From Nitrospiraceae bacterium UBA2600 (GTDB lineage Bacteria; Nitrospirota; Thermodesulfovibrionia; Thermodesulfovibrionales; Thermodesulfovibrionaceae): a stretch of DNA of 64,000 nt. Each line of letters starts with the position of its first letter. Positions within the stretch are counted from its first letter, which is position 1. The position numbers were made by a program, and so were the translations under genes. The notes under the pieces were generated by a model. That model had not been told where the DNA came from, made no database searches, and was given only the letters and a program-made list of their open reading frames with translations. Positions 45,969 through 54,795 of the stretch are shown one piece after another. The stretch spans positions 1-64,000 of the forward strand of contig DDKK01000040.1 of assembly GCA_002339325.1 (NCBI GenBank), in the 5' to 3' direction.

Positions 45969-47173
45969 AGGTGCTATTAATAACTGATTCCTATCCTCCA
46001 GAGATTCGCTCCGCCTCTCATTTGATGCTGGAGCTGTCTGAAGGGTTGAGAGACAAAGGTTTTGAGGTTACTGTTGCTACAACCTATCCAGAATATAATT
46101 TAGCCAACGAGCAGAGGAATAAAAAATATCCAGAGTTTACTGAAGAAAATCAAATTAAGGTCATTAGAATAAAAACTCTGCCACATCACAAAGTAAATTT
46201 TATTATCAGAGGCATTTCTCAGATTAGCATGCCCTATATATTTGAGAGTAAAATTAAAAAATACTTAAAAAAAGTAGACATAATTATTGTTTACAGCCCT
46301 CCTCTGCCACTTGCAATGCTTGGAACTAAGCTCAAGAAAATTTTTAATGCAAAATTTTTCCTAAATGTTCAGGACATATTCCCTCAAAATGCTATTGATT
46401 TAGGAGTATTAAAGAATCCTCTTTTAATAAAGTTTTTTAAATACATGGAGCGAAATGCTTACATAAACTCAGATTTAATTTTTGTCCACTCTGAGGGTAA
46501 CTCATACTTTTTAAAAAAGAATCATCCAGACATTGCAACCAAATTTATAGTCCTTCATAATTGGATTGATACAAAACAGTTTGAGGGGCTGTCAAGGACT
46601 AACAAATACAGGAAGCTATATGACATAGAGGATAAATTCATTATACTCTTCGCCGGAGTTATAGGACCCTCTCAAGGTCTTGATTTTGTCATAGAACTAG
46701 CTGAAAAGTTACAGGATTTAAAAGATTTGGTGTTCCTATTTGTTGGTGATGGCATGGAGAAAACAAAACTACAGGATTTAGCCAGAGCCAAGAATTTAAA
46801 TAATGTTATTTTCAAGCCCTTTGTATCTAAAGACGAATATCCCTATCTTGTTAAGGATTGTGATGTGGGGCTTGTATCTTTATCCAGCAAAAACAAAACT
46901 CCTGTGGTGCCAGGGAAGATTCTTGGATATATGGCTGCAAAACTTCCTGTTTTAGCTTTTTTGAATAGGGAAAGTGATGGGCACAGTATAATTAAAAATG
47001 CCGATTGTGGTTTAAGTTGCATTCATGGAGATATTCATGCAGCAGAGAAGTTAGTGAGAGAAATTTACAGAAATAAAATTTCACTCAGCACATACGGCGA
47101 GAATGGTTATAAATATTTGGTGAATAATTTTGAAAGGGAAATTTGTATTCAAAAGCTGATAGAAAATTTTTAA
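45965..47173 (+). CDS. Glycosyltransferase family 4 (WbuB-like)
   Basis: 402 residues: LLITDSYPPEIRSASHLMLELSEGL is the WbuB/fucosamine-transferase-type opening; YSPPLPLAMLG, NVQDIFPQNAIDLG, ILFAGVIGPSQGLDFVIELAE (about residues 219-239) and the KTPVVPGKILGYMAAKLPVLAF donor site follow. It probably adds an N-acetylated amino sugar to the growing repeat. It overlaps the bi-domain gene by 4 bp. Confidence 0.85.
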   Translation: MKVLLITDSYPPEIRSASHLMLELSEGLRDKGFEVTVATTYPEYNLANEQRNKKYPEFTEENQIKVIRIKTLPHHKVNFIIRGISQISMPYIFESKIKKYLKKVDIIIVYSPPLPLAMLGTKLKKIFNAKFFLNVQDIFPQNAIDLGVLKNPLLIKFFKYMERNAYINSDLIFVHSEGNSYFLKKNHPDIATKFIVLHNWIDTKQFEGLSRTNKYRKLYDIEDKFIILFAGVIGPSQGLDFVIELAEKLQDLKDLVFLFVGDGMEKTKLQDLARAKNLNNVIFKPFVSKDEYPYLVKDCDVGLVSLSSKNKTPVVPGKILGYMAAKLPVLAFLNRESDGHSIIKNADCGLSCIHGDIHAAEKLVREIYRNKISLSTYGENGYKYLVNNFEREICIQKLIENF

Positions 47174-47185
47174 GGAGGTAGCTTA

Positions 47186-48286
47186 ATGAACTATTATGAA
47201 AAAAGAGTAAAATTGGTTGATGAGTATCTGGGGAAATTAGATTTAGAGAAAGATTTAATAAAGTATTACGAGGGACGAAATATTTTAGTGACCGGTGGAG
47301 CTGGTGCTATTGGAAGCAATTTAATAATCGCACTTTCAAAGTTAGTTGGCAGTAGGGGTAAAGTTATTGTTCTTGATAATCTATCAGCAATAAAAGTCAG
47401 AGATCCGTGGAATGTGACACCTCTTCCAAATATAATGTTTGTGTTTGGTGATGTAAGAAATGATGTTGACCTGAAGAGAGTTTTCAAAGAGGATATAAGC
47501 ATTGTTTTTCATCTTGCTGCCTTCTTTGCAAATCAGAATTCGGTGGATTATCCCGAGATTTCAGCAGAAGTTGATGTTATTGGTCAAATTAAATTACTTG
47601 AATACTCCCGTTTGGGAAAGATAGAAAAGTTCATATATGCATCAAGTGGATGTGCTATATATGGTTCCTATCCTAAACTACCATTGAAAGAAGACTTTAT
47701 TTCCATGCATCTTACTACTCCCTATCAGATAAACAAGATGACGGGAGAGATGTACTGTAATTTCTATCATCATCATTATGATTTGCCAATTGTGAATTGT
47801 AGATTTTTTAATTCCTACGGTCCTGGTGAAGTGCCAGGACAGTATAGAAACGTTATACCCAATTTTATTTATTGGTCAATTAAGGGGCTTTCTTTGCCAA
47901 TCACTGGATCAGGAGAGGAAACAAGAGATTTCACCTATGTTTTAGATCTTGTGCAGGGACTTATAAAGGCTGGTTATTATAAAAAGGCTATAGGTGAGAA
48001 TTTTAATCTTGCGGCTGGAAGAGAGATTTCAATCAAGGAAGTAGCATCTATGGTCTTGGAAGCAACAGGGAATAAGGCAGGATTAATTTTTAAGGAAAGA
48101 AGAAAATGGGATACTAAACCGAGACTTCTTGCCTCAATCGAAAAGGCAAAAAAGCTCATAGGTTATCAGCCCATTGTTGATTTTAAAGAGGGTTTTGATG
48201 CAAATATTGAGTGGTTTAGAGATAATTGGGAAAAGATAGAAGCTTTAGCTGATTTTCCACCAGGGATGAGTAGCGCCGTGAGGTGA
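47186..48286 (+). CDS. NAD-dependent epimerase/dehydratase (extended SDR)
   Basis: 366 residues. The Rossmann motif is offset to about residue 33 (ILVTGGAGAIGSNLI); ASSGCAIYG, catalytic PYQINKMTGEMYCN (Tyr-x3-Lys about residues 178-182) and RDFTYVLDLVQGL follow. Similar to GDP/UDP-sugar 4-epimerases or decarboxylases; specificity unclear. ATG 47186 is preceded by AAGGAGG. Confidence 0.83.
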   Translation: MNYYEKRVKLVDEYLGKLDLEKDLIKYYEGRNILVTGGAGAIGSNLIIALSKLVGSRGKVIVLDNLSAIKVRDPWNVTPLPNIMFVFGDVRNDVDLKRVFKEDISIVFHLAAFFANQNSVDYPEISAEVDVIGQIKLLEYSRLGKIEKFIYASSGCAIYGSYPKLPLKEDFISMHLTTPYQINKMTGEMYCNFYHHHYDLPIVNCRFFNSYGPGEVPGQYRNVIPNFIYWSIKGLSLPITGSGEETRDFTYVLDLVQGLIKAGYYKKAIGENFNLAAGREISIKEVASMVLEATGNKAGLIFKERRKWDTKPRLLASIEKAKKLIGYQPIVDFKEGFDANIEWFRDNWEKIEALADFPPGMSSAVR

Positions 48287-48354
48287 AGTTTCATAATGTT
48301 ATTAAATGTTTTAGGCTCAGTTTAGGAATTTTTTGATTAAGGAGTAAAGAGATT

Positions 48355-49488
48355 TTGAAAAAAATATTAATGATATTTGGAACAAGGCCAGAGGCAATAA
48401 AGATGGCTCCTCTTCACCGGGAATTGAAGAAATATCCAAAAGATTTTGATGTTAAAGTTTGTGTAACTGCTCAACATAGACAGATGCTGGATCAGGTTTT
48501 GAACTTTTTTGACATAAAGCCAGACTACGACCTAAATTTGATGAGGGATAATCAGAGCCTCTTTAATATAACGTCTGAAAGTATTTTAGAACTTGAGAAG
48601 GTTTACGATGACTTCAATCCTCATATTGTTTTAGTTCAAGGAGATACAACAACATCTTTCACAGGCGCGCTTTCAGCCTATTACAAAAAAATAAAAGTTG
48701 CCCACATTGAGGCAGGGCTCAGAAGCGGTAATAAATATTCGCCCTTTCCTGAAGAGATAAACAGAGTCTTAGTTGGACACATTGCGGATTATCATTTTGC
48801 TCCTACGGAAAAGGCAAAACAAAATTTGTATAACGAGGGAATAAGGGAATACGTTTGGGTTGTTGGAAATACAGTGATTGATGCCCTATTTTTGGGATTA
48901 GAAATCTTAGAGGAAAATGAGGATCTCAGGTCTAAAATTGAACTTTTTTTTAATGGAATTTTTGAATTTCATCGAGAAAAGATAATATTAGTTACAGGGC
49001 ATAGAAGAGAAAGCTTTGGTGAAGGATTTGAAAATATTTGCTATGCCTTAAAAGAGATTGCTGAGATTTATCCAGAATTAAAAATAATCTATCCGGTTCA
49101 TTTAAATCCTAATGTGAGAGAACCAGTTAATAAAATATTAAATGGGATTAGAAATATTTTTCTCTTAGAGCCTCTGGAATATCCATATTTGATTTGGTTA
49201 ATGTCAAAATGTTTTCTAATATTGACTGATTCTGGTGGAATTCAAGAAGAAGCACCATCTTTAGGAAAGCCTGTATTGGTCATGAGAGAAGTAACAGAAA
49301 GAGTTGAGGGAATAGAGGCTGGAACTGCACGACTCGTAGGCACTAAGAAAGAAAATATTGTAAAAGCAGTTCAGACTCTAATTGAAAATCCCTATGAATA
49401 TCAAAAAATGACAAAGGCTATAAACCCTTACGGAGATGGATTGGCAAGCAAGAGAATTGTGGAGATAATAAGAAGTATTCGAGATTAA
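48355..49488 (+). CDS. wecB: UDP-N-acetylglucosamine 2-epimerase (non-hydrolysing)
   Basis: 377 residues: IFGTRPEAIKMAPLHREL, TAQHRQMLDQVL, VQGDTTTSFTGALSAYY, HIEAGLRSGN (about residues 119-128), VTGHRRESFGEG, DSGGIQEEAPSLGKPVLVMREVTER. A textbook WecB making UDP-ManNAc. It starts with TTG at 48355 with AAGGAG 10 nt upstream. A second, WbpI-like 2-epimerase is at 39230. Confidence 0.92.
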   Translation: MKKILMIFGTRPEAIKMAPLHRELKKYPKDFDVKVCVTAQHRQMLDQVLNFFDIKPDYDLNLMRDNQSLFNITSESILELEKVYDDFNPHIVLVQGDTTTSFTGALSAYYKKIKVAHIEAGLRSGNKYSPFPEEINRVLVGHIADYHFAPTEKAKQNLYNEGIREYVWVVGNTVIDALFLGLEILEENEDLRSKIELFFNGIFEFHREKIILVTGHRRESFGEGFENICYALKEIAEIYPELKIIYPVHLNPNVREPVNKILNGIRNIFLLEPLEYPYLIWLMSKCFLILTDSGGIQEEAPSLGKPVLVMREVTERVEGIEAGTARLVGTKKENIVKAVQTLIENPYEYQKMTKAINPYGDGLASKRIVEIIRSIRD

Positions 49489-49569
49489 TAAGGTTTTAAA
49501 TTTAAATTGTTTAAGAATAACATAAAAATAATGTATTGGAATGATGAGAATATCAGAGGCTCTATAAAA

Positions 49570-49687
49570 TGACGCTTTTTTGTCACCCTGAGGCAAAGCT
49601 GAAGGGTCTTATCTATTTAGCTAAGGAGATTCCTCTTTGCTTACGCTCCTCGGAATGACAAATAACAGCTCGGAATGAAAAAAGGAA
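49570..49687. repeat. Dispersed repeat, CTCGGAATGAC family
   Basis: The region between wecB and wzz has no gene. It carries GTCACCCTGAGGC, then GAGATTCCTC and GCTTACGCTCCTCGGAATGA, and partial copies (CTCGGAATGA, GGAATGAT) behind it. The same words recur at 51652-51879 and 52996-53043. Confidence 0.65.
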
Positions 49688-49753
49688 TGATAACGAAAGA
49701 ACATAGAGGGCATAAGTTTCTAAAAAATATACCAATAACTTTGGAGGTTTTGA

Positions 49754-50521
49754 ATGAACGAACAAGAGCGAAAGGAGCAATGCTCTGACGAGATTGACCT
49801 TTATGAACTGCTTCTTGTGCTTAAAAAGAGGCTCAAGCTTATTGTTGCTGTTTCTTTCATGGGGCTTTTAATTGGAGGCTTGGTAGCCTTTCTATCTCCC
49901 AATATTTATCAGGCAAGGGCAACTTTGTGGGTAGATTCGTTTATTGGACAATCTCTTATCGAAGGATATACAACAAGAGATAACAGAACCTCATTCATCA
50001 TTCCCTTAGGACAGACTAAGTCACCAGAGGTTAATAATCTATCCCTATCAATACTTAACAGCCTTGAGTTTAAAAAGAAGGTGCTTGAGAGATTGATAAA
50101 ACAGTATGGAGAAAGCGAAGATATGCTCAGTTTGACCAAATCAATCAATAAAGGCAAAGGAGACGTTGTTTTTAAGGCTGAGGTAGACAAAAAGACAGGG
50201 AGCATTAATCTAATTTCTGAACAGAAGGATAAAAAAGTTGCTGAGGATATTCTCAGATATGCAATAGATGAATTTGAAAAAGAGCTTGAAAAAACCTCTC
50301 AGACCTACGCGGAGGCAATAGCAACACAAAAAGAGAAAATTAAGAACAACAAAAATTTTATATTAAGTGTTATAGAAAAGCCAACCTCTCTTGAATATCC
50401 TATAAAACCAAAAAGAAAACTTATTATAGCTGTGGCTGGGATAAGTGCACTATTTTCAGGGATTTTTCTTGCCTTTATTGCTGAGTGGTGGAGCAATGTT
50501 AAAAAGAGAAGAACAGAATGA
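49754..50521 (+). CDS. wzz: Polysaccharide chain-length determinant (Wzz family)
   Basis: 255 residues: cytoplasmic ISDEIDLYELL-type start (CSDEIDLYELLLVLKKR), TM1 at about 34-54, a periplasmic helical domain, and TM2 at about 224-244 preceded by the family motif YPIKPKRKL. There is no C-terminal tyrosine kinase, so it is the co-polymerase type used in Wzy-dependent O-antigen assembly. The ATG follows TTTGGAGGTTTTG. The gene is separated from wecB by a repeat region, so it may have its own transcript. Confidence 0.88.
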   Translation: MNEQERKEQCSDEIDLYELLLVLKKRLKLIVAVSFMGLLIGGLVAFLSPNIYQARATLWVDSFIGQSLIEGYTTRDNRTSFIIPLGQTKSPEVNNLSLSILNSLEFKKKVLERLIKQYGESEDMLSLTKSINKGKGDVVFKAEVDKKTGSINLISEQKDKKVAEDILRYAIDEFEKELEKTSQTYAEAIATQKEKIKNNKNFILSVIEKPTSLEYPIKPKRKLIIAVAGISALFSGIFLAFIAEWWSNVKKRRTE

Positions 50522-50549
50522 ATGACAGAGCAAATGGTAGGTTAAGGCA

Positions 50550-51632
50550 ATGCTTTCAGTATTGATTTCCTTCTTACTTTCCTTCTTAGTTTGCCTTTTG
50601 ATTGTAAGGTATAGCCACATTCATGGGCATTTGACTTCAGACCCTGTGGAAGGAGGTCCGCAGAAATTTCATAAAAATCCTACTCCGAGGATAGGAGGAC
50701 TTTCAATTTTGTTTGGGCTTATAGGTGCATCTTTGATTTTTTATCTACAAAATAGAGATTTTGTCTCAAACTTTACCCTTGCCTTAATGTGCTCTACTCC
50801 CCTATTTGCAGGAGGTATAACGGAGGATTTAACTAAAAAAATCTCTCCAAAGGCAAGGCTTGCTACGGCGATTGTCTCTGGAGTTTTGGCTTTTCTATTG
50901 ATTGATGCCAAAATTGAAAGGGTAGATATTCCGTATTTAGACGATTTACTAAAGTTAATTCCTTTATCTTTTATTTTCTCTGTTTTCGCAATTGTTGGAC
51001 TTTCAAATGCAATAAACATAATTGATGGGTTTAATGGTCTTGCAAGTGGAGTATCAATCATAATCCTTACAGGACTCGCATATGTGGCCTTCAAGGTAAA
51101 TGACATTTTTATTCTCTTTAGCTGTTTTGTAATTATCGCGGCAATATTTGGTTTTTTTATCTGGAACTATCCAAGAGGGTGCATTTTTCTTGGAGATTGC
51201 GGGGCTTATCTCTTGGGTTTTCTCATTGCAATAATGTCTATCCTACTTGTAAGGAGAAATTCTCAGGTTTCAGCTTGGCTTCCTATGCTTCTTTTGATAT
51301 ATCCTGTTTGGGAGACTATATTTTCAATATACAGGAGGAGGATTAAGAAAGGAGTATCACCTTCGAGTCCTGACAGATTGCATTTTCACTCTCTCGTTTA
51401 CAAAAGAATTGTAACATGGGCATTAGGAACAAAAGATGCGAGATACTTAACAAGAAGAAATTCAGCCACTTCTGTTTATCTTTGGGGGCTTACACTTTTG
51501 AGTTTTATTCCAGCAGTGCTTTTTTGGAATAGCAGTTTGCTCTTACAAATATGCACATTTTCGTGGATTTTGATTTATCTTTGGATTTACAGGAAAATCG
51601 TTAGATTTAAACTTCGTAGATTTTCCCAATGA
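50550..51632 (+). CDS. Undecaprenyl-phosphate sugar-1-phosphate transferase (WecA/MraY family)
   Basis: 360 residues with about ten membrane helices. Conserved cytoplasmic-loop acidic motifs are visible: GGITEDLTKKISPKARL (about residues 88-104), NAINIIDGFNGLASG (about 153-167) and IFLGDCGAYLLGF (about 213-225), as in WecA/TagO. It transfers a HexNAc-1-phosphate to undecaprenyl phosphate to start the repeat unit. The basic C-terminal tail replaces the usual HIHH region with RLHFHSLVYKR. It is the only initiating transferase recognised in the island. Confidence 0.9.
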   Translation: MLSVLISFLLSFLVCLLIVRYSHIHGHLTSDPVEGGPQKFHKNPTPRIGGLSILFGLIGASLIFYLQNRDFVSNFTLALMCSTPLFAGGITEDLTKKISPKARLATAIVSGVLAFLLIDAKIERVDIPYLDDLLKLIPLSFIFSVFAIVGLSNAINIIDGFNGLASGVSIIILTGLAYVAFKVNDIFILFSCFVIIAAIFGFFIWNYPRGCIFLGDCGAYLLGFLIAIMSILLVRRNSQVSAWLPMLLLIYPVWETIFSIYRRRIKKGVSPSSPDRLHFHSLVYKRIVTWALGTKDARYLTRRNSATSVYLWGLTLLSFIPAVLFWNSSLLLQICTFSWILIYLWIYRKIVRFKLRRFSQ

Positions 51633-51651
51633 GATGATATTAGGATGTTAA

Positions 51652-51864
51652 AGATTCCTCACTTCGCTTCGCTTTTTGTTCGGAATGACAATTCTAATTT
51701 TCTGAATGAGTTTTCTTCTGAATATGCTTTCCACTGTCACCCTGAGCCTTTTTCTGTCACCCCGAGCGAAAGCGAGGGGTCTCCTATGCCTTTTCATTCC
51801 GAATAGACTCTATGTCCCTGAGGAAGCATATAATAAAAAATGAGATTCCTCGTCGCTTACGCTC
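51652..51864. repeat. Dispersed repeat cluster, CTCGGAATGAC family
   Basis: No gene lies between 51633 and 52158. This part holds GATTCCTCACTTCGCTTCGC, TTCGGAATGACA, TGTCACCCTGAG, GTCACCCCGAGCGAAAGCGA and GAGATTCCTCGTCGCTTACG, arranged as facing half-sites that can pair into hairpins (GTCAC-CCCGAG with CTCGG-GTGAC types). No coding potential is seen. Confidence 0.65.
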
Positions 51865-52005
51865 CTCGGAATGACATTAAAATAAAAAACTCGGAATAAC
51901 ATTAGAAGAAAAAATCTCGAAAAGACATTAGAAAAAAACTTAGGAACATTAGATAAAAGAACATCCGAACGACATTAGAGAAAAAATTAAGAATGATAGG
52001 AAAAG
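51865..52005 (+). repeat. Degenerate tandem array of about 25-nt units
   Basis: About six imperfect copies of a unit like CTCGGAATGACATTAGAAGA plus an A-rich tail: CTCGGAATGACATTAAAAT, CTCGGAATAACATTAGAAG, CTCGAAAAGACATTAGAAA, CTTAGGAACATTAGATAAA, CATCCGAACGACATTAGAG, then TAAGAATGATAGG. It begins with the right end of the dispersed repeat, so it looks like slippage amplification of that end followed by decay. Confidence 0.6.
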
Positions 52006-52122
52006 AAAAAACAGCATAAAGAAAAAAGGCTTTGTAATGAGAAGTAACAATCTTCAGGATGACAAATAGAACGCCTGTAGTTTGTTGATTCTCAATAAAT
52101 CACTTTTAAACAGTCTCTATGA

Positions 52123-52128
52123 TATAAT
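52123..52128 (+). promoter_or_regulatory. Extended -10 promoter for lptE
   Basis: TG-A-TATAAT at 52120-52128, a perfect extended -10, 30 bp before the ATG; AGAGAGGAG (about 52145-52153) serves as ribosome site. No good -35. Confidence 0.55.
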
Positions 52129-52158
52129 TGAAAATATAAAATTCAGAGAGGAGCAATA

Positions 52159-52659
52159 ATGAGAAAGTTTCTATTTATTTCCTTATTTTTACTGCTTTTT
52201 CCAATAGGTTGTGACTATACAATTCAAAAGAAGGCAGAACTTCCTTTTCAGGAGATTTACCTAAGGAACGTTGAAAATCTCACCCTTGAGCCAGGGTTAC
52301 AGGATAGATTTAGAAATATTGCCTACAAAGTATTAGTTGAAAACGGCTTCACTGTTACTCCCTCTGCCGAACGGATAATGGATGTGCAGCTAACAAACTA
52401 CAGGCTTTCCACCCTTTCAGAGATTGGGCTTAATACCGTTGAATATCAAGTCAGCATGAATGTTAAAGTGTTAATATTAGACAACTCTGGCAGGAAAATC
52501 AGGGAGTTTACTCCTGCATCACCTTTTACGACTTATTTTAGAACATCAAGGGAACTTCAAAGAATAATTGCCAACAGAAATCTCGCCATAGAGAGCCTGA
52601 TGCGCGATATCTGCGACGATATGATTAGAAAACTAATTTTTTCAGAAAAAGGCTCTTAA
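52159..52659 (+). CDS. lptE: LPS assembly lipoprotein LptE
   Basis: 166 residues with a signal peptide and lipobox-like LFPIGCDYT (Cys18), then the LptE pattern of a short YTI strand, FQEIYLRNVENLT, a long helix, and a C-terminal RNLAIESLMRDICDDMIRKL helix. LptE plugs LptD and delivers LPS to the outer surface. It implies a diderm LPS-bearing cell and fits the neighbouring O-antigen genes. Its 3' end is 3 bp from the convergent rubredoxin gene. Confidence 0.75.
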   Translation: MRKFLFISLFLLLFPIGCDYTIQKKAELPFQEIYLRNVENLTLEPGLQDRFRNIAYKVLVENGFTVTPSAERIMDVQLTNYRLSTLSEIGLNTVEYQVSMNVKVLILDNSGRKIREFTPASPFTTYFRTSRELQRIIANRNLAIESLMRDICDDMIRKLIFSEKGS

Positions 52660-52662
52660 AGC

Positions 52663-52968
52663 TTATTCATATCCAAGCATTTCAGAGAACTGCTTCTTAG
52701 AAGCACCGCATAACGGACATACCCATTCCTCATTTAAGTCTTCGAAGCATACTCCTGGTGGAATTTTGCCTTTTTTATCACCTTTTTCTGGATTATAGAT
52801 GTAACCACATCTTCCGCATACCCACGGTGTCATTTTCTTGTTTTCTTTTTCCTCTTCAATTAGTAACATTTCTTTCCCGCAACAAACAAGAGTTCCCTTA
52901 CCTGCTTCTAATACTTTTACTGTGTTACCACAGATTTCACACTTGTAAATCTGACCGATTTCAGTCAT
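52663..52968 (-). CDS. Desulforedoxin-rubredoxin two-domain protein
   Basis: 101 residues. N-terminal desulforedoxin-like iron site: Cys10, Cys13 (CEIC) and Cys29-Cys30. C-terminal rubredoxin site: [10 protein letters not shown] (Cys51, Cys54) and CPLCG (Cys84, Cys87). It carries single electrons, typically in oxygen or superoxide defence of sulfate reducers. The start is preceded by AAAAGGAGG. No superoxide reductase or rubrerythrin gene is adjacent. Confidence 0.92.
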   Translation of the reverse strand: MTEIGQIYKCEICGNTVKVLEAGKGTLVCCGKEMLLIEEEKENKKMTPWVCGRCGYIYNPEKGDKKGKIPPGVCFEDLNEEWVCPLCGASKKQFSEMLGYE

Positions 52969-52995
52969 TTTTTCCTCCTTTTATTTCGCCATTTA

Positions 52996-53060
52996 TGTCA
53001 TCCCGAGATTTTAGGAGACCCCTCGCTAACGCTCGGGGTGACAACAAAGAAACTCTGGGT
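52996..53060. repeat. Dispersed repeat forming a hairpin
   Basis: TGTCATCCCGAG (52996-53007) and CTCGGGGTGACA (53032-53043) are near-perfect inverted arms around GGAGACCCCTCGCTAACG, followed by a partial CTGGGTGACA. Same family as the repeats at 49570 and 51652. Confidence 0.65.
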
Positions 53061-53368
53061 GACAAAAAGTTAAGATTTTCCTTAGACTTTGCTCTCAGGT
53101 GAACCTTCATTTTCATTAATTATATCAAAAAGCTCGCTCTTTCTGTAATTTAAGTCTTCGACACTGCTGTCCAAAATAATCTAAATTCATAGAGTCATCC
53201 CTTATAAAGCAAGGCTTTTAGACAGATAAATCCGTATTTTCCTAAATTCCCGCTAAATAGGCATTAGAGATTATACATTAATAATAATGTTTCAATCGTA
53301 ACTGTTTTTCTATCAATGATTTTATTGGATGAATAAAAAACTATTGCAATTTAATGCTGATTTATTTT

Positions 53369-53390
53369 ATAATGCCTACATAGGCATTAT
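53369..53390 (+). promoter_or_regulatory. Perfect hairpin over the transposase start codon
   Basis: ATAATGCCTA (53369-53378), CA, TAGGCATTAT (53381-53390): a perfect 10-bp inverted repeat that includes the first two bases of the ATG at 53389. In read-through mRNA it would fold and hide the start. Confidence 0.6.
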
Positions 53391-54795
53391 GAGTTATATA
53401 CGATATAAAACTTTCGGAAATCGAAAATACGCATACGAGGTTACTTCATTCTGGGATTCAAAACAGCAAAAACCCAGACAAAAGGTGAAATATTTAGGAA
53501 GGGTTGATGAACAAGGAAACATTATAGAGAAAAGGATTCCTCAACAAAAAGAAAAGTTAATTTTAGATTTCGGTGATACTTATCTTCTGTATGAGTTTAT
53601 CAAGAAGACAGAACTTATCGAAATAATTAACAGTATTTTTGGAGAATATTCGAAGGAACTTCTTTCTCTTATTTGTTATCGAATCAGTAATCCCTCTGCA
53701 ATGAATTATGCAAAGATTTGGTATGAAGGTAATATTGCACGTTTTTTATTTGATGGAGCAAATCTTAGTTCACAGAGGATAAGTAAACTTTTAGAGAAAA
53801 TAGGGGATGAGAAACTACAAAGAGATTTCTTTATTCGGTATCTGTCTTGTATAAAAGGCAATAGAAAAGGTGTAATTATTGATACTACAGCATTACCGAA
53901 TCAGATTGGGTTATCTTTTAATGCATGGGGGTATAATGATGGAGAAATAGACCAACAGATAAGATTTCTTTTTGTTATTGATAGAGAGACCTCTTATCCT
54001 TTGTTTTTCAGGTATTTACCTGGCAATATAGTTGATGTATCTTCCTTAAGGGTGACAATTGAAGAACTCACAAAAGCAGGTATAAGAGATAATTTTGTCC
54101 TAATAGATGCAGGATTTTTTTCTGAGGAAAACATTAGAGAGTTAAATGAGAAGGGGATAGAGTTTCTTACGAGGCTACCTTCATCGAGGATTTTGTATAA
54201 GGAACTTATAAAAGAGGAGGCAGGGGCATTAGAGAAGTTTGAGCATGCAGTCAAGTATGGTAAGAGGGTTCTTTTTGTAAAGAGAAAAGAGGTTGAATTA
54301 TATGGGAAGAACGTATATTCATATCTTGTTTTAGATCCTGAGAGAAAAGGAAGAGAGATGAAGAAGCTCCTTATTAGTGCGCTTGATGGGGAGGAAGAGG
54401 AAATTGAATATAAGTTGCTTAAGCAAGGGATAATGATACTTATTTCATCTTTTCCGATTGATACAAAAGAGGTAGTTTCTTGTTATTACTTGAGGCAAAG
54501 GGCTGAGATGCTGTTTGGATTTTTTAAGGATGATTTGAAGTTAATACCACTTAGAGTTCACAAGGAAGAGACATTGCGGGGGTATCTATTTCTTATATTT
54601 ATTGTTTTAACGGTATTTGTGAGACTGAAAGGAGCGATAGGGAGAGATTATACTGTAGAGGAAATACTCTTTGTGATGAGGAATTTAAAGTGTAAGGTCT
54701 ATGAAAATGAGATAATTGTTCAGGAACTTACGAAACAACAGAGAGAGATTTTAGATACATTGAATATCATAGTGCCTAAAAAGTCTGGAATTTAG
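53389..54795 (+). CDS. DDE transposase (IS4/IS1634-like, Transposase_11 fold)
   Basis: 468 residues from ATG 53389 (an upstream ATG at 53329 in the same frame is less likely). The N-terminal part YIRYKTFGNRKYAYEVTSFWDSKQQKPRQK is typical of IS1634-type proteins. Catalytic candidates: the first Asp in GVIIDTTALPN, the second in FVLIDAGFFSEENI, and the Glu in YYLRQRAEMLFGFFKDDL. The frame is intact, so it may be active. Confidence 0.85.
   Translation: MSYIRYKTFGNRKYAYEVTSFWDSKQQKPRQKVKYLGRVDEQGNIIEKRIPQQKEKLILDFGDTYLLYEFIKKTELIEIINSIFGEYSKELLSLICYRISNPSAMNYAKIWYEGNIARFLFDGANLSSQRISKLLEKIGDEKLQRDFFIRYLSCIKGNRKGVIIDTTALPNQIGLSFNAWGYNDGEIDQQIRFLFVIDRETSYPLFFRYLPGNIVDVSSLRVTIEELTKAGIRDNFVLIDAGFFSEENIRELNEKGIEFLTRLPSSRILYKELIKEEAGALEKFEHAVKYGKRVLFVKRKEVELYGKNVYSYLVLDPERKGREMKKLLISALDGEEEEIEYKLLKQGIMILISSFPIDTKEVVSCYYLRQRAEMLFGFFKDDLKLIPLRVHKEETLRGYLFLIFIVLTVFVRLKGAIGRDYTVEEILFVMRNLKCKVYENEIIVQELTKQQREILDTLNIIVPKKSGI

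Noticed and set aside
52758..53102. Plus-strand open frame opposite the rubredoxin gene
   Set aside because: It is antisense to the cysteine-motif protein and runs through the repeat; no ribosome site and no recognisable protein.
53329..53388. Upstream ATG for the transposase
   Set aside because: No ribosome site, an N-terminus unlike the family, and the hairpin placed at 53389 points to the inner start.
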